38,677 bases of DNA, from NCBI GenBank assembly GCA_021404685.1, contig QWHC01000004.1, positions 1 through 38,677 on the forward strand. Reading direction: 5' to 3'. Positions 17,074 through 25,172 of the stretch are shown in pieces. Within the stretch, counting starts at the first letter, position 1. The number at the start of each line of letters is the position of its first letter. Position numbers and translations under genes: made by a program. The notes under the pieces were generated by a model. It was not told the DNA's origin, did no database searches, and saw only the letters and a program-made list of their open reading frames with translations. Source of the stretch: Chloroflexi bacterium CFX4 (GTDB lineage: Bacteria > Chloroflexota > Anaerolineae > Aggregatilineales > UBA2796).

Positions 17074-18510
17074 TCAGCTAGATAGCTTCCCATCATTCAG
17101 CAAGGCGTAGGTATCGGGCGAGAAGAAGGCGAATGGGTCATGCAGTTCCACGCGCTGACCGCCTACACGCACCTCATTCCAATTTTTCACCTCAACGCGC
17201 CCACTCGTCCGCCGCGCAGAAGCAATCACCTCGCCGCGCACCCGCGCACGGGTATAAGGCGGTGGCGCAGCCTGCGCTATCCGCACCGATTCAACGTCCC
17301 ATAAAGTGTCCAGCGCATCGGCGCCTTGTTGGCTTCTCAGCAGTTTGTAGAACAGGCTCTGGGTCGGATCAACATTGTGGTACTGGATGTCCAGTTCTTG
17401 CAGCTTATAGCGGATTGGATGTTTATCCAGATCGGGCGTATCCCAGCTTAGCCCGTTGCTCGTCAAGAGGCGATCTAGCACGCTTTTCTTGGTGATCCAG
17501 TCAATTTTGCCGAACAGCCGCGAAGGCGCGTTCTGTAAAGCGTCGAGCGTTTCTGACCACAACCCGATCAGTTCGCGCTCTTCTTCAGAGGTTGGGTAGC
17601 GCTCGGCATAGCGCAGCACCTGCTCTAGGTAAAGGCGCTGAACATCAATCGCCGTCATCTGGCGTCCGTCGTAAAGCGGCAGCAGCGCCGTGCAGCTTGG
17701 ATCGCGGGAGACGGCGTGCATGGCGCGCACAGGGTCTTTCAAGTGCGGAATCGCGCCGATCTCAAGGTCTTCCAGCAGGCGCAGCAGCAAGCCAAAGGTG
17801 CCAACCTTCAGGAAGGTGCCATAGCCGGACATGCAGGCATCGCCCAAGATCAAATGCAGGCGACGGTAGCCGCCTTCGCTGAACGGCTCATTTTCGCGCC
17901 CCAAGTTGAACAAACCGCGCATATCGCGTGTATCCCGCGAGACGACGGCATTCATAAAATCGGCGCGCTGCCCAAGCTGAAAGGCAAAGCCTTGCTCGCC
18001 GCGCCGCCCTAAGCCAACCCGTCCCGGCGCACAAAGGATCAGGCGCGTTGCCAAGAACGGCACAAGGTAGCGAATCGAAAGGCGCAGATAGTCCTCATGA
18101 TCCAGCCATGCCGTCTCGCGTTCTGCCATGTAGTTTTCGTGGCAGCCATAGGTGTTGCCGTGAACATCCACATTGTTCTTGACGATCAGGAATCGCCCAC
18201 GAAAGCCATCCACACGCAGCGATTCCTGTGCGCTGGGCAGCAGCAGCGCCATCAGCGCATCGGCAGCCTTATCGTAGAGTGCAATCTCGCGTGCGCTGCG
18301 GCATTCTGGGTGCGCCCACTCCGCATGACCAACATCGTGGTAGAACTTTGCACCGTTGGCGATATACATGCTCTCATTCAGCCCGATTGCCTCTGTGAGG
18401 GCATGGCGCAGCGCACTAACGAGGGTTTCCTTCGTCGGGTCGCTGGTGCCTTTTTCGGAAAGGAAAGACACGCCGTATTCCGTCTCTAGGCTGAAGATTC
18501 GCTCTCGCAT
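17074..18510 (-). CDS. pafA: PafA-type Pup ligase
   Basis: Protein of 478 residues, close to PafA length, with the carboxylate-amine ligase (glutamine-synthetase-like) fold. FSLETEYGV near the N-terminus supplies metal-binding Glu9. NGAKFYHDVGHAEW carries Asp59, matching the catalytic Asp of mycobacterial PafA in Y-V-D-V-G-H; the usual H-P-E-Y is H-A-E-W here. Further motifs are DVHGNTYGCHENY, LGQRADFMN, RRLHLILGDACMS, KIDWITKKSVLDRLL and TRARVRGEVIASA, the last two being PafA-like rather than Dop-like. PafA uses ATP to join the C-terminal Glu of Pup to substrate lysines. AGGGAG precedes the ATG. It lies 69 nt after pup, where prcB-prcA would intervene in Actinobacteria. Confidence 0.93.
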   Translation of the reverse strand: MRERIFSLETEYGVSFLSEKGTSDPTKETLVSALRHALTEAIGLNESMYIANGAKFYHDVGHAEWAHPECRSAREIALYDKAADALMALLLPSAQESLRVDGFRGRFLIVKNNVDVHGNTYGCHENYMAERETAWLDHEDYLRLSIRYLVPFLATRLILCAPGRVGLGRRGEQGFAFQLGQRADFMNAVVSRDTRDMRGLFNLGRENEPFSEGGYRRLHLILGDACMSGYGTFLKVGTFGLLLRLLEDLEIGAIPHLKDPVRAMHAVSRDPSCTALLPLYDGRQMTAIDVQRLYLEQVLRYAERYPTSEEERELIGLWSETLDALQNAPSRLFGKIDWITKKSVLDRLLTSNGLSWDTPDLDKHPIRYKLQELDIQYHNVDPTQSLFYKLLRSQQGADALDTLWDVESVRIAQAAPPPYTRARVRGEVIASARRTSGRVEVKNWNEVRVGGQRVELHDPFAFFSPDTYALLNDGKLSS

Positions 18511-18544
18511 GGCGCTCCCTTTGGCTATGGCTTGATCAGGGTGT

Positions 18545-18566
18545 GGGACGGCGGTGATGCCGTCCC
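18545..18566 (-). other. Intercistronic hairpin between pup and pafA
   Basis: Perfect 8-bp stem GGGACGGC (18545-18552) / GCCGTCCC (18559-18566) with a 6-nt loop, 13 nt downstream of the pup stop codon. On the - strand no T-run follows, so it should not be a strong terminator. A stabilised 3' end of the upstream message could favour more Pup than PafA. Confidence 0.6.
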
Positions 18567-18579
18567 GTTTGGTGTGCGG

Positions 18580-18819
18580 TTATTCGCCCGTCTCTTGGCG
18601 GAAACGGCGCACAAATTCCTCAGAGTTGGTGGTGCGGAGTTCTGGGCGCTGCTCAGACTCGCCGCCAATCGTTTCGACAGGCACATCTTCGCCGCCGAAA
18701 AAGTCGCCTAGCACGTCATCAATCACGTCACGGGCAGGCGCGGCAGGCTCCTGCGCCAAGCCGCCCGCTTCGCTGCTGATGCTCTGCTGACCGCGTGTGA
18801 TCTGATCTTGATCGCTCAT
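18580..18819 (-). CDS. pup: Pup-like protein modifier (ends Thr-Gly-Glu)
   Basis: Small acidic protein of 79 residues. Its C-terminus TTNSEEFVRRFRQETGE matches the Pup family pattern (T-N-A-E-D-F-V-R-x-Y-x-Q-K-G-G-Q/E), and the preceding IDDVLGDFF fits the Pup helix. Glu is already the last residue, so no Dop deamidation should be needed before ligation. Differences from canonical Pup: Thr-Gly instead of Gly-Gly before the end, no lysine anywhere in the protein (so no Pup chains), and an extra 15-20 acidic or Gly-rich residues. GGAGGG, 8 nt before the ATG, is formed by the last codons of dop, whose stop lies 2 nt upstream. The neighbours dop, pafA and arc confirm the identity. Confidence 0.92.
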   Translation of the reverse strand: MSDQDQITRGQQSISSEAGGLAQEPAAPARDVIDDVLGDFFGGEDVPVETIGGESEQRPELRTTNSEEFVRRFRQETGE

Positions 18820-18821
18820 CT

Positions 18822-20699
18822 CTAGTACCCTCCATAACTATAGCTATCGTAGGTGCCATAACTGCGATAGTATGGCTGCGTAATCGGCTTCAAGGTACGG
18901 ATTAGCCCTTGTAAGTCGGTCACATCTGCCAAGAGCGCCTCTACCTCGGCGCGTGTGCCGCTCATCGGATCGGGCATGGCAAGGTAAACATCCTGTGTCA
19001 TGTATGGCTCGCGGAAGCTGACTTCCGACCAGTCGGCGTGTGCAACATGCTCACCAAAGCGCCCTAGCAGCGTGCCACGCAGATAGGCGCGTGTATCTGC
19101 TGGCGGCGTGCTGATGTAATGTTCGATCTCGGCATCGCTCACAAGGCGATCTACAGCGCCACTTGCCTGCAAACGGTAGAAAATGCCGTTGCTGCGCGCA
19201 TCCGTGCCGCGCCGAATATCATGATACTCCAGATCGAGTCGGCGCAGGCTGAAGTAAATCTCGCGCTGCCGCCAGTAATCGGCATAGCTGAGTTTGTGGC
19301 GCGCCATATAGTCCTCGATGTACGTGCCACGCACGCCATGCAGCCGCTTGATTGCCGCTTGAATAGCCTCAGGGCGATCACCGATCACCTCACGAGTCTG
19401 ATCGAGTGTTAGCTCAATGGGCAATTCCCAAAGTGCCACTTGCGACCAATCAGCGCGTTGGCTGGTCAGGTAGCGCTCCAGCAGGTTGCGCTTGATCGCC
19501 CAGTCCAAGCGCGTGCTGAGCAGACGCCAATCGCGCCCGATCTTATCAAGTGTATCTGCCCACACGCTCAGCACTTCGCGGTAGGCTGCCAGCACGTCAT
19601 CGGCAAATTCGCTCGCCTTTGCCTCCACATAGTCACGCGCAGCAGCGTAGAACTGACGCTGCATCTCCAACGCGGTGATGCTGCCGCCGCTATCGAGTTG
19701 GAGCGGCTGGCTGAAAGTCAAATCGCGGGAGATGAACTGATAGGCATCAATCGGATCATCAAGGGTGAAGTTGAGCGCAATTGCGTTGTCCTCAAGCATC
19801 ATCAGGATGATCTGCGTGGTGCCAATCTTCAGGAACGTGCCGTAGTCCGCCATGTTGGCATCGCCCAGGATGACGTGCAGGCGGCGGTATTCATCGCGTG
19901 CGGCGTGCGGCTCATCACGGGTGTTGATCAACGGACGGTTGTGCGTTGTCTGCAAGCCGATCAACGTTTCGAAGAAATCGGCGCGCTGTGTGAGCTGATA
20001 GCCATTCGCCGCACGCTCATTTTCCGAGCCAACCTTGCCCGATCCACAGAAGATGGCACGGCTGGTCAGGAACGGGATCAGGACGCGCAGCGTGCGGTGA
20101 AAGCGCCGCATGATCAGGTCTTCGTAGAGGGCAGCCGAGAGCAGATAGTTCTCGTGGCAGCCGTAACTGTTGCCCTTGTGATCGCTGTTGTTCTTATAGA
20201 TGGCGATCTCCTCACCGGCGCCCAGCACAGCACGCGCATTGGCACGCTGCCGCGAACGCTCTACGATCAGTTCGCCAGCTTTATCGGCAGCCACCACAGT
20301 GCGCGGCAAGCGTGTTTCCGCCGTGCAGTATTCGGGATGGGCGTGGTCAATATAGAAGCGCGAACCGTTCGGCAGCATCAGGCTTGAATAATCCCAACCG
20401 TAGGTTGCCATGTAGGTTTCGGCACGGACGGGCTGCCCAGAATCGAGCATTTCCACCAACGGCTCACCGGAGTCCAGCAGGCGAATATCTTGCGTTTCGG
20501 GCAGGTTATAAGCAGCCTGCTGTGCGCGGCGCACCTCACGCAGGCGCGCCTCTTTGAGCTTATGGCGGCGCAGCAGCGCGCCTGCCTCCTCACATTGTCC
20601 CAGCACCAAGCGCGAGGCAACAAACGGGTTGGATGCCGCCGCGTTCAGCACAAAAATGCCGTATTCCGTCTCAATCCCGATCAGTTTTGGCGTCGTCAA
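18822..20699 (-). CDS. dop: Dop-type depupylase/deamidase, enlarged
   Basis: Protein of 625 residues, about 120 longer than mycobacterial Dop. LIGIETEYGI gives metal-binding Glu10; NGSRFYIDHAHPEY carries Asp118 at the position of the Dop nucleophile, and D-H-A-H-P-E-Y is the Dop form of the motif. Then come SDHKGNSYGCHENYLL, GYQLTQRADFFE, RPLINTRDEPHA, RRLHVILGDANMADYGT and PADTRAYLRGTLLGRFG. Extra sequence lies between residues 15 and 105 (including the Dop-loop region) and around 430-490 before the conserved LDLEYHDI. The start is an unusual TTG, with GGAG 8 nt upstream and no in-frame ATG nearby. Since Pup here ends in Glu, the main job is probably depupylation. It ends in S-Y-G-G-Y and overlaps the pup ribosome site. 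Confidence 0.9.
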   Translation of the reverse strand: MTTPKLIGIETEYGIFVLNAAASNPFVASRLVLGQCEEAGALLRRHKLKEARLREVRRAQQAAYNLPETQDIRLLDSGEPLVEMLDSGQPVRAETYMATYGWDYSSLMLPNGSRFYIDHAHPEYCTAETRLPRTVVAADKAGELIVERSRQRANARAVLGAGEEIAIYKNNSDHKGNSYGCHENYLLSAALYEDLIMRRFHRTLRVLIPFLTSRAIFCGSGKVGSENERAANGYQLTQRADFFETLIGLQTTHNRPLINTRDEPHAARDEYRRLHVILGDANMADYGTFLKIGTTQIILMMLEDNAIALNFTLDDPIDAYQFISRDLTFSQPLQLDSGGSITALEMQRQFYAAARDYVEAKASEFADDVLAAYREVLSVWADTLDKIGRDWRLLSTRLDWAIKRNLLERYLTSQRADWSQVALWELPIELTLDQTREVIGDRPEAIQAAIKRLHGVRGTYIEDYMARHKLSYADYWRQREIYFSLRRLDLEYHDIRRGTDARSNGIFYRLQASGAVDRLVSDAEIEHYISTPPADTRAYLRGTLLGRFGEHVAHADWSEVSFREPYMTQDVYLAMPDPMSGTRAEVEALLADVTDLQGLIRTLKPITQPYYRSYGTYDSYSYGGY

Positions 20700-20732
20700 A
20701 AAAGTTTCTCCATCCTACCTGTTCTGCACTTA

Positions 20733-23219
20733 CTACGCGCCGTTAGGCTGCGCGTGCGGCTGTGCCGCCTGATACGGCTTGCTCTTTTCCATGCCCCACG
20801 GGTCTTCTTCGGTTGCCTCTAAGAAGACCCTCACGGCACGAATATCGCCCTGCCGCGCCGCGCCCATCCCAACATTTTCGTTCAGCCAGTGGGCAATGAA
20901 CTGCTCAGCATTCTCGCGGAATTCATCGGCGAGTGCTGCGCGCAGATCGGGCAGGGTGATGCCAACCTTGCCGCTGCCCGCCGCGATCTGACGCTTGAGG
21001 GCAGTCTTTTTAGCGCGAGAGACTAGGCTCATCAGCACCGCACCACTGGAAAAATCACGCAGTGGAAAGACTAAACGCTCATCCGAGCCGTTCTGCGCCC
21101 GCACGGACGTTTCGAGGCGGCTGGTTGCGCTGTACAGCACGGCAAGCGTCTCGATGATGAGCGCCTCTGCCAGTTGTTCACGGCGCGCCACCTCACTGAT
21201 CAGTGCGTGCGCGTCAGCATTTTCTGCGATCAGGGCGCGTAAAGGTGCGCCGTGTGCCTCACGCGGATCAAGTGCCTTGCGCGCATCATGCTTGTCCGGC
21301 AGTGCCGCAAGCAGTGCTGCGCGTGTGCCTTCGGGCAGCAGTGCGCCAAAGAGTTCAATGCAGCGGCGCGTTGTTGCCGCCTTGAAAGTGATTGACCGAC
21401 CGTATGCCTCTGGCGCTTGCGGCAGATCAGCATCGCTTAAGGGTAGATCAGGCGTTAGGTAGAGCGACATAATCTGCAAAGCTGCCTCTTGCGTTGGACG
21501 GTTGATCTTGATCTTGACATCAAGGCGACCTGGGCGCAAGATTGCAGGATCGATCATATCAGAACGGTTGCTGGCGCCGATGATGATGACGTTCTCGCTG
21601 CCTTCCACGCCGTCCATTTCGGCAAGGAACTGCGGCACAATGGTCGTCTCCACGTCCGACGAGCGCCCGCTGCCGCGTGTGCGGAACATCGCTTCCATCT
21701 CATCAAAGAAGATGACGACAGGCGTGTAGAAAGAAGCACGCGCCTTGGCGTCCTCAAAAATCTTACGAATGCGCGACTCTGTCTCACCGACGTATTTGTT
21801 GAGCAGTTCAGGACCTTTGACGTTCAAGAAATAGCTGCGGATGCCATCCTGACGGCGCACCACTTCATTAATGCGCGCCAACGCCGCGCTCGGATCGTCT
21901 AAATCCACCTCGTTCAGGCGCAGTTCTTCGGCAATCTCGAACAAGTTCGGCACGGCATCGCCGCCGCGCAGCGTACGGAACGCTGCCAGTGCCTCTGCAT
22001 CCTGCGGATTGGCGCGCAACTTCAAATAGATTTCGATCAACTGCGCCAACTTGCCCAAGTAGGCGCGAATGCTGAGCGTGAGCGAGTTGGCAACCGCTTT
22101 GGCGATCAGCGTTTTGCCGCAGCCGGGCGGTCCGTAAAGCAAAATGCCTTTGGGGCGCTCTAGCTGGAACTCATCAAACAGGTTGCGGTGGATGTAGGGC
22201 AGCTCAATGGCGTCCCGAATGGTGACGATCTGATCATCCAAGCCGCCGATGTCTTCGTAGCGCACGTCTGGCACTTGTTCAAGGGTTAGGCTGCCGCTTT
22301 CTTGCGCGGGCAGCTTCTCAAAAGCGATGCCGATGCGCGGATCAACGCGCACCACATCACCAATCTCAACCGTGCTGTGGAAAAGCTGATCGCTGATTTC
22401 GACAACAGCCTCTGTGTTGCCAACGCGCACCTGTAAGCGCGGACGAATCTTGGCGATGGCGTGCTTGCCGCTCGGATCAATTTGGACAATATCGCCGCGC
22501 TGAAGCGTCTCGGCAAGGGCAGGATCGCACAGCACGCTGAACTTTTCGCCGCTGAGCCACTGCACGCGCAAGCTGACGCCCTCAGGCGCAGAGAGCAGGC
22601 GCGCCGCGTTATCTGGACTGAGGATGGCGAGGACTTCGGCGGTTTCGCCGCGCAAAAAGTCTTGCCGAATGCCGACCACATTTCGCGCACGGTTCAGCAC
22701 AACCTGCTGCCCTTCGCGCAGCTGGTCAATCGGCAGATCGGGCGCGGCAAGTTTCACCTCTAGGCGCTGCCCGTTATAGCCAACGATCACGTCGCGCCCA
22801 GTCACAAGGATGCCGTGCAGTTCGTCGCGCAGGGTCTCTAGGCGCTGGCGGTCATCCGGCGTAATGCTGCGTTGAATGGCATCATTCAGCACCTCTGCCA
22901 GCATCTCCCAGATCAGGTCATAGTCGCCTTCCAGTTCGACCATCTGCCCGTTTTCGTCTACAATCTGCGGCTTGGGGCGCGGCGGGCAAACACCTAAGAA
23001 CACGCCATATTCAAGCGGCGCGCTGCGTGCTTCTTCAAGATCGCGCTGCGTTTTGATCAGCAGTTCGCGCAGGCGTTGAATGCCGCTCAGCTTTCCAACA
23101 AAGCCGAGCAGTTCCATCAGGCGGGTGCGTTCATCGGGCGGCGGCGGTGGTGCGGCGCGCAGTTTCTCTTTGACGAGGGTCTCTAACAGGTGGATCAGGG
23201 TTTCAGTGTCCGTCGGCAT
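20733..23219 (-). CDS. arc: ARC/Mpa-like AAA+ proteasomal-type unfoldase
   Basis: Protein of 828 residues. It has an N-terminal helical, probably coiled-coil part (about 3-75) that in Mpa binds Pup, OB-fold-like domains (about 135-300), and a AAA+ domain with Walker A GPPGCGKT (363-370), pore loop K-Y-V-G (475-478), Walker B VVIFFDE (501-507), sensor GASNRSDM and arginine-finger region LRPGRLD. About 65-80 residues are inserted between Walker A and the pore loop (roughly 382-460) where Mpa has a short linker. The C-terminus ends in N-G-A, without the G-Q-Y-L or HbYX tail needed to dock on a 20S core. First gene of the operon, 33 nt before dop. Likely unfolds pupylated proteins without a proteasome partner. 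Confidence 0.93.
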   Translation of the reverse strand: MPTDTETLIHLLETLVKEKLRAAPPPPPDERTRLMELLGFVGKLSGIQRLRELLIKTQRDLEEARSAPLEYGVFLGVCPPRPKPQIVDENGQMVELEGDYDLIWEMLAEVLNDAIQRSITPDDRQRLETLRDELHGILVTGRDVIVGYNGQRLEVKLAAPDLPIDQLREGQQVVLNRARNVVGIRQDFLRGETAEVLAILSPDNAARLLSAPEGVSLRVQWLSGEKFSVLCDPALAETLQRGDIVQIDPSGKHAIAKIRPRLQVRVGNTEAVVEISDQLFHSTVEIGDVVRVDPRIGIAFEKLPAQESGSLTLEQVPDVRYEDIGGLDDQIVTIRDAIELPYIHRNLFDEFQLERPKGILLYGPPGCGKTLIAKAVANSLTLSIRAYLGKLAQLIEIYLKLRANPQDAEALAAFRTLRGGDAVPNLFEIAEELRLNEVDLDDPSAALARINEVVRRQDGIRSYFLNVKGPELLNKYVGETESRIRKIFEDAKARASFYTPVVIFFDEMEAMFRTRGSGRSSDVETTIVPQFLAEMDGVEGSENVIIIGASNRSDMIDPAILRPGRLDVKIKINRPTQEAALQIMSLYLTPDLPLSDADLPQAPEAYGRSITFKAATTRRCIELFGALLPEGTRAALLAALPDKHDARKALDPREAHGAPLRALIAENADAHALISEVARREQLAEALIIETLAVLYSATSRLETSVRAQNGSDERLVFPLRDFSSGAVLMSLVSRAKKTALKRQIAAGSGKVGITLPDLRAALADEFRENAEQFIAHWLNENVGMGAARQGDIRAVRVFLEATEEDPWGMEKSKPYQAAQPHAQPNGA

Positions 23220-23340
23220 TACAATTCCATCACATCTGGCGCAGTGTGCGCCGCAAGCTAGGCGGACGGGACGCCATGCGTTTCGGCTGAATGCACTCCC
23301 TATCGGATGATCAACCCTAAAAACGCATGTTGCAAAAGCG

Positions 23341-23368
23341 TTACAAAAAAATCACAACTGACTATACA
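23341..23368 (+). promoter_or_regulatory. Candidate promoter of the glycosyltransferase gene
   Basis: TTACAA (23341-23346), a 16-nt spacer and TATACA (23363-23368) on the + strand, intertwined with the - strand promoter of the tagging operon. Two small hairpins lie downstream (AAGGG/CCCTT at about 23430 and CTGC/GCAG at about 23465). Confidence 0.35.
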
Positions 23369-23388
23369 GTATGCCATATTTTCTGCAA
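23361..23388 (-). promoter_or_regulatory. Candidate promoter of the tagging operon
   Basis: On the - strand, TTGCAG (23388-23383), a 16-nt spacer and TATAGT (23366-23361), in an AT-rich island. It would give a leader of about 135 nt before the arc ATG at 23219. A second option, TTGAGT-N17-TACTGT, overlaps it. Confidence 0.45.
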
Positions 23389-23487
23389 ACTCAACATGCT
23401 AAATGTACTATTTACATTTTTTATCAACAAGGGTGTTTCCCTTATTGGTTGGTTAGAAGATAGCTGCTTTAGCAGAAGATAAAGCCA

Positions 23488-24369
23488 ATGCCAACCCTGA
23501 CGCTCATCTATGTCACCTACAACAGCGCCGCCACCATCCGCGCTGCGCTCGATTCAGCCCTGGCGTTGCACTTGCCGCCTAACCTTTCAATGCGTGTCGT
23601 GGTGGTGGATAACGCCTCGCAAGATGGCACGCCTGCCCTGATTACTGCCTATTATCCACAAGTGCAAGTGTTGGTGAACCCTAAAAACGTGGGCTTTGCG
23701 GCAGCCAACAATTTAGCCATGCAGCGCTTCCCAGCGGCGTACTTTGGCTTGGTGAACGCCGATGTGCGCTTGGCAGAGGCTTGGGCAGAGGCGCTATCCG
23801 CAGCCTTCGAGTCTGATCCACAGTTAGGCGTGGCAGGCAGCAAGATTTTCTTTGGCGAAAGCGGTATTTTGCAGCACGCGGGCGCTGGTGTGCGTCCAAA
23901 CGGTTTAACCTACCACATCGGGACAGGCGAACGCGACGAAGGACAGCACGATCAGCCGCGTGCGGTGGATTATGTGATGGGTGCGGCGTTCATGGTGCGC
24001 GGCGACCTTGCCGCTGCGCTTGGCTATCTGCACACGGGCTATTTCATGTACTTCGAGGAGACCGAACTGTGCGCGCAGGCGCGGCGCTTGGGCTATGCCG
24101 TGCGCTATGTACCGACTGCCGTCGCCTATCATGATGAGCGCCACAGCTTAAGCGGCAAACCTTCGCTAAAGTACCTGTGGCGCTATCACCGTTCGCGCTA
24201 TCTGTTCGCAGCGCGCAACCTTGATCCGCGCACCTTCTGCGCCGCAGAACAGGCTTGGCTGCGCGGCTCTGCCCGTGATGTGCGCTACCGTGCGCTGCTG
24301 CACACGGCACGCCTTTCGCAAGTGCGGCTCTGGCTGCGGCATCGCTGGTTGCTGACGCTGCGTGCCTGA
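23488..24369 (+). CDS. Family 2 glycosyltransferase (rhamnosyltransferase-like)
   Basis: Protein of 293 residues with the GT-A fold: LIYVTYNSAATIRAAL at the N-terminus, VVVVDNASQDGTPALI, NPKNVGFAAANNLAM, the nucleotide-binding L-V-N-A-D-V in the place of a DxD motif, VMGAAFMVRGDLAAALG, and the C-terminal MYFEETELCAQARRLGY, which contains the catalytic-base region. This pattern is that of WbbL-like rhamnosyl and related transferases that build cell-surface polysaccharides from nucleotide sugars at the inner face of the membrane. There is no transmembrane segment. The ribosome site is weak. It is divergent from the tagging operon and convergent with the SDR-like gene, so it appears to be a single-gene unit. 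Confidence 0.88.
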   Translation: MPTLTLIYVTYNSAATIRAALDSALALHLPPNLSMRVVVVDNASQDGTPALITAYYPQVQVLVNPKNVGFAAANNLAMQRFPAAYFGLVNADVRLAEAWAEALSAAFESDPQLGVAGSKIFFGESGILQHAGAGVRPNGLTYHIGTGERDEGQHDQPRAVDYVMGAAFMVRGDLAAALGYLHTGYFMYFEETELCAQARRLGYAVRYVPTAVAYHDERHSLSGKPSLKYLWRYHRSRYLFAARNLDPRTFCAAEQAWLRGSARDVRYRALLHTARLSQVRLWLRHRWLLTLRA

Positions 24370-24375
24370 TCTTCC

Positions 24376-25047
24376 CTAAAACACAAATAGGTTGTCGCGG
24401 TCTGCCCTGCCGTTGCCTGCTTGCGTGATGATCTCGGCAATTTTGCCGCGTGCTTCGGGCTGAAGCAGCGCTTGTACCAACACTTCTGCCACATCCTCAC
24501 GGCTGATCATGCCAAAAGCGTTGATGTGGCGTGCAATGGCAATCTCTGCGCCGCCGGGTGCATTGGTCAAGCCGCCGGGACGCACAATGGTAAACGGGAT
24601 GCCGCTCTCTGCAACCGCCAATTCGCCACGCCGCTTTTGCCGCAGAATGCGCGCAAGGTGCGGTACTGCATCTGGCGTTTCCGTGCCAAGCGAAGAACAC
24701 ATAGCAATCTGTTCAACGCCGCACTCAATGGCAGTTGCCACGATGTTCATATAGGCAGTGGCTTCGACCGCTTGTATTTCAGCATCTGTATAGTGAATGC
24801 GCGAGCCGATTGCGCTGATGATGGCGCGCACACCGTGCATGGCGCGCCGCAGATCATTCACATTCAGCACTGAACCGATCAGCGTCTCGACGCCGCTTAG
24901 CGTCAGTTCGGGTGTGGTCTGAAGGCGATCTTCAGCGCGCACCATAGCGCGGATAGCGATTGCCTTGTCATGCAGATGTTTCACAACACGCCGTCCGGTT
25001 TCGCCATTGGCGCCCAAAACAAGCACAGTTCCTTCAAAGGTGGTCAT
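24376..25047 (-). CDS. NAD(P)H-binding SDR-like protein (atypical SDR5 type)
   Basis: Protein of 223 residues with a Rossmann fold: VLVLGANGETGRRVVKHL is the atypical-SDR glycine motif GxxGxxG, followed by IRAMVRAEDRL (NADP-preferring Arg), IGSVLNVNDLRRAMHGV, IISAIGSR and FTIVRPGGLTNAP. The canonical Tyr-x-x-x-Lys catalytic pair is not evident, as is common in SDR_a5 and NmrA-like members, which bind NAD(P) as sensors or act as reductases or epimerases of unknown substrates. It stands alone with a weak ribosome site. Function beyond cofactor binding cannot be assigned. Confidence 0.85.
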   Translation of the reverse strand: MTTFEGTVLVLGANGETGRRVVKHLHDKAIAIRAMVRAEDRLQTTPELTLSGVETLIGSVLNVNDLRRAMHGVRAIISAIGSRIHYTDAEIQAVEATAYMNIVATAIECGVEQIAMCSSLGTETPDAVPHLARILRQKRRGELAVAESGIPFTIVRPGGLTNAPGGAEIAIARHINAFGMISREDVAEVLVQALLQPEARGKIAEIITQAGNGRADRDNLFVF

Positions 25048-25172
25048 GGTGAGGTATCTTGCTTCCTGATTGCTTCAAAAATCCGTCCCTAATCCTAGCA
25101 GGAAGGGCAGAAAATGCACAGGCAATCAGGCGGGCGGCGGAAGACTACACACAAAAAGGCATCGCAAAACGT

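Noticed and set aside
19440..20387. A 315-codon open frame antisense to dop
   Set aside because: It is opposite a strongly conserved Dop sequence, has no ribosome site and no recognisable domain; long antisense frames are expected in GC-rich codon usage.
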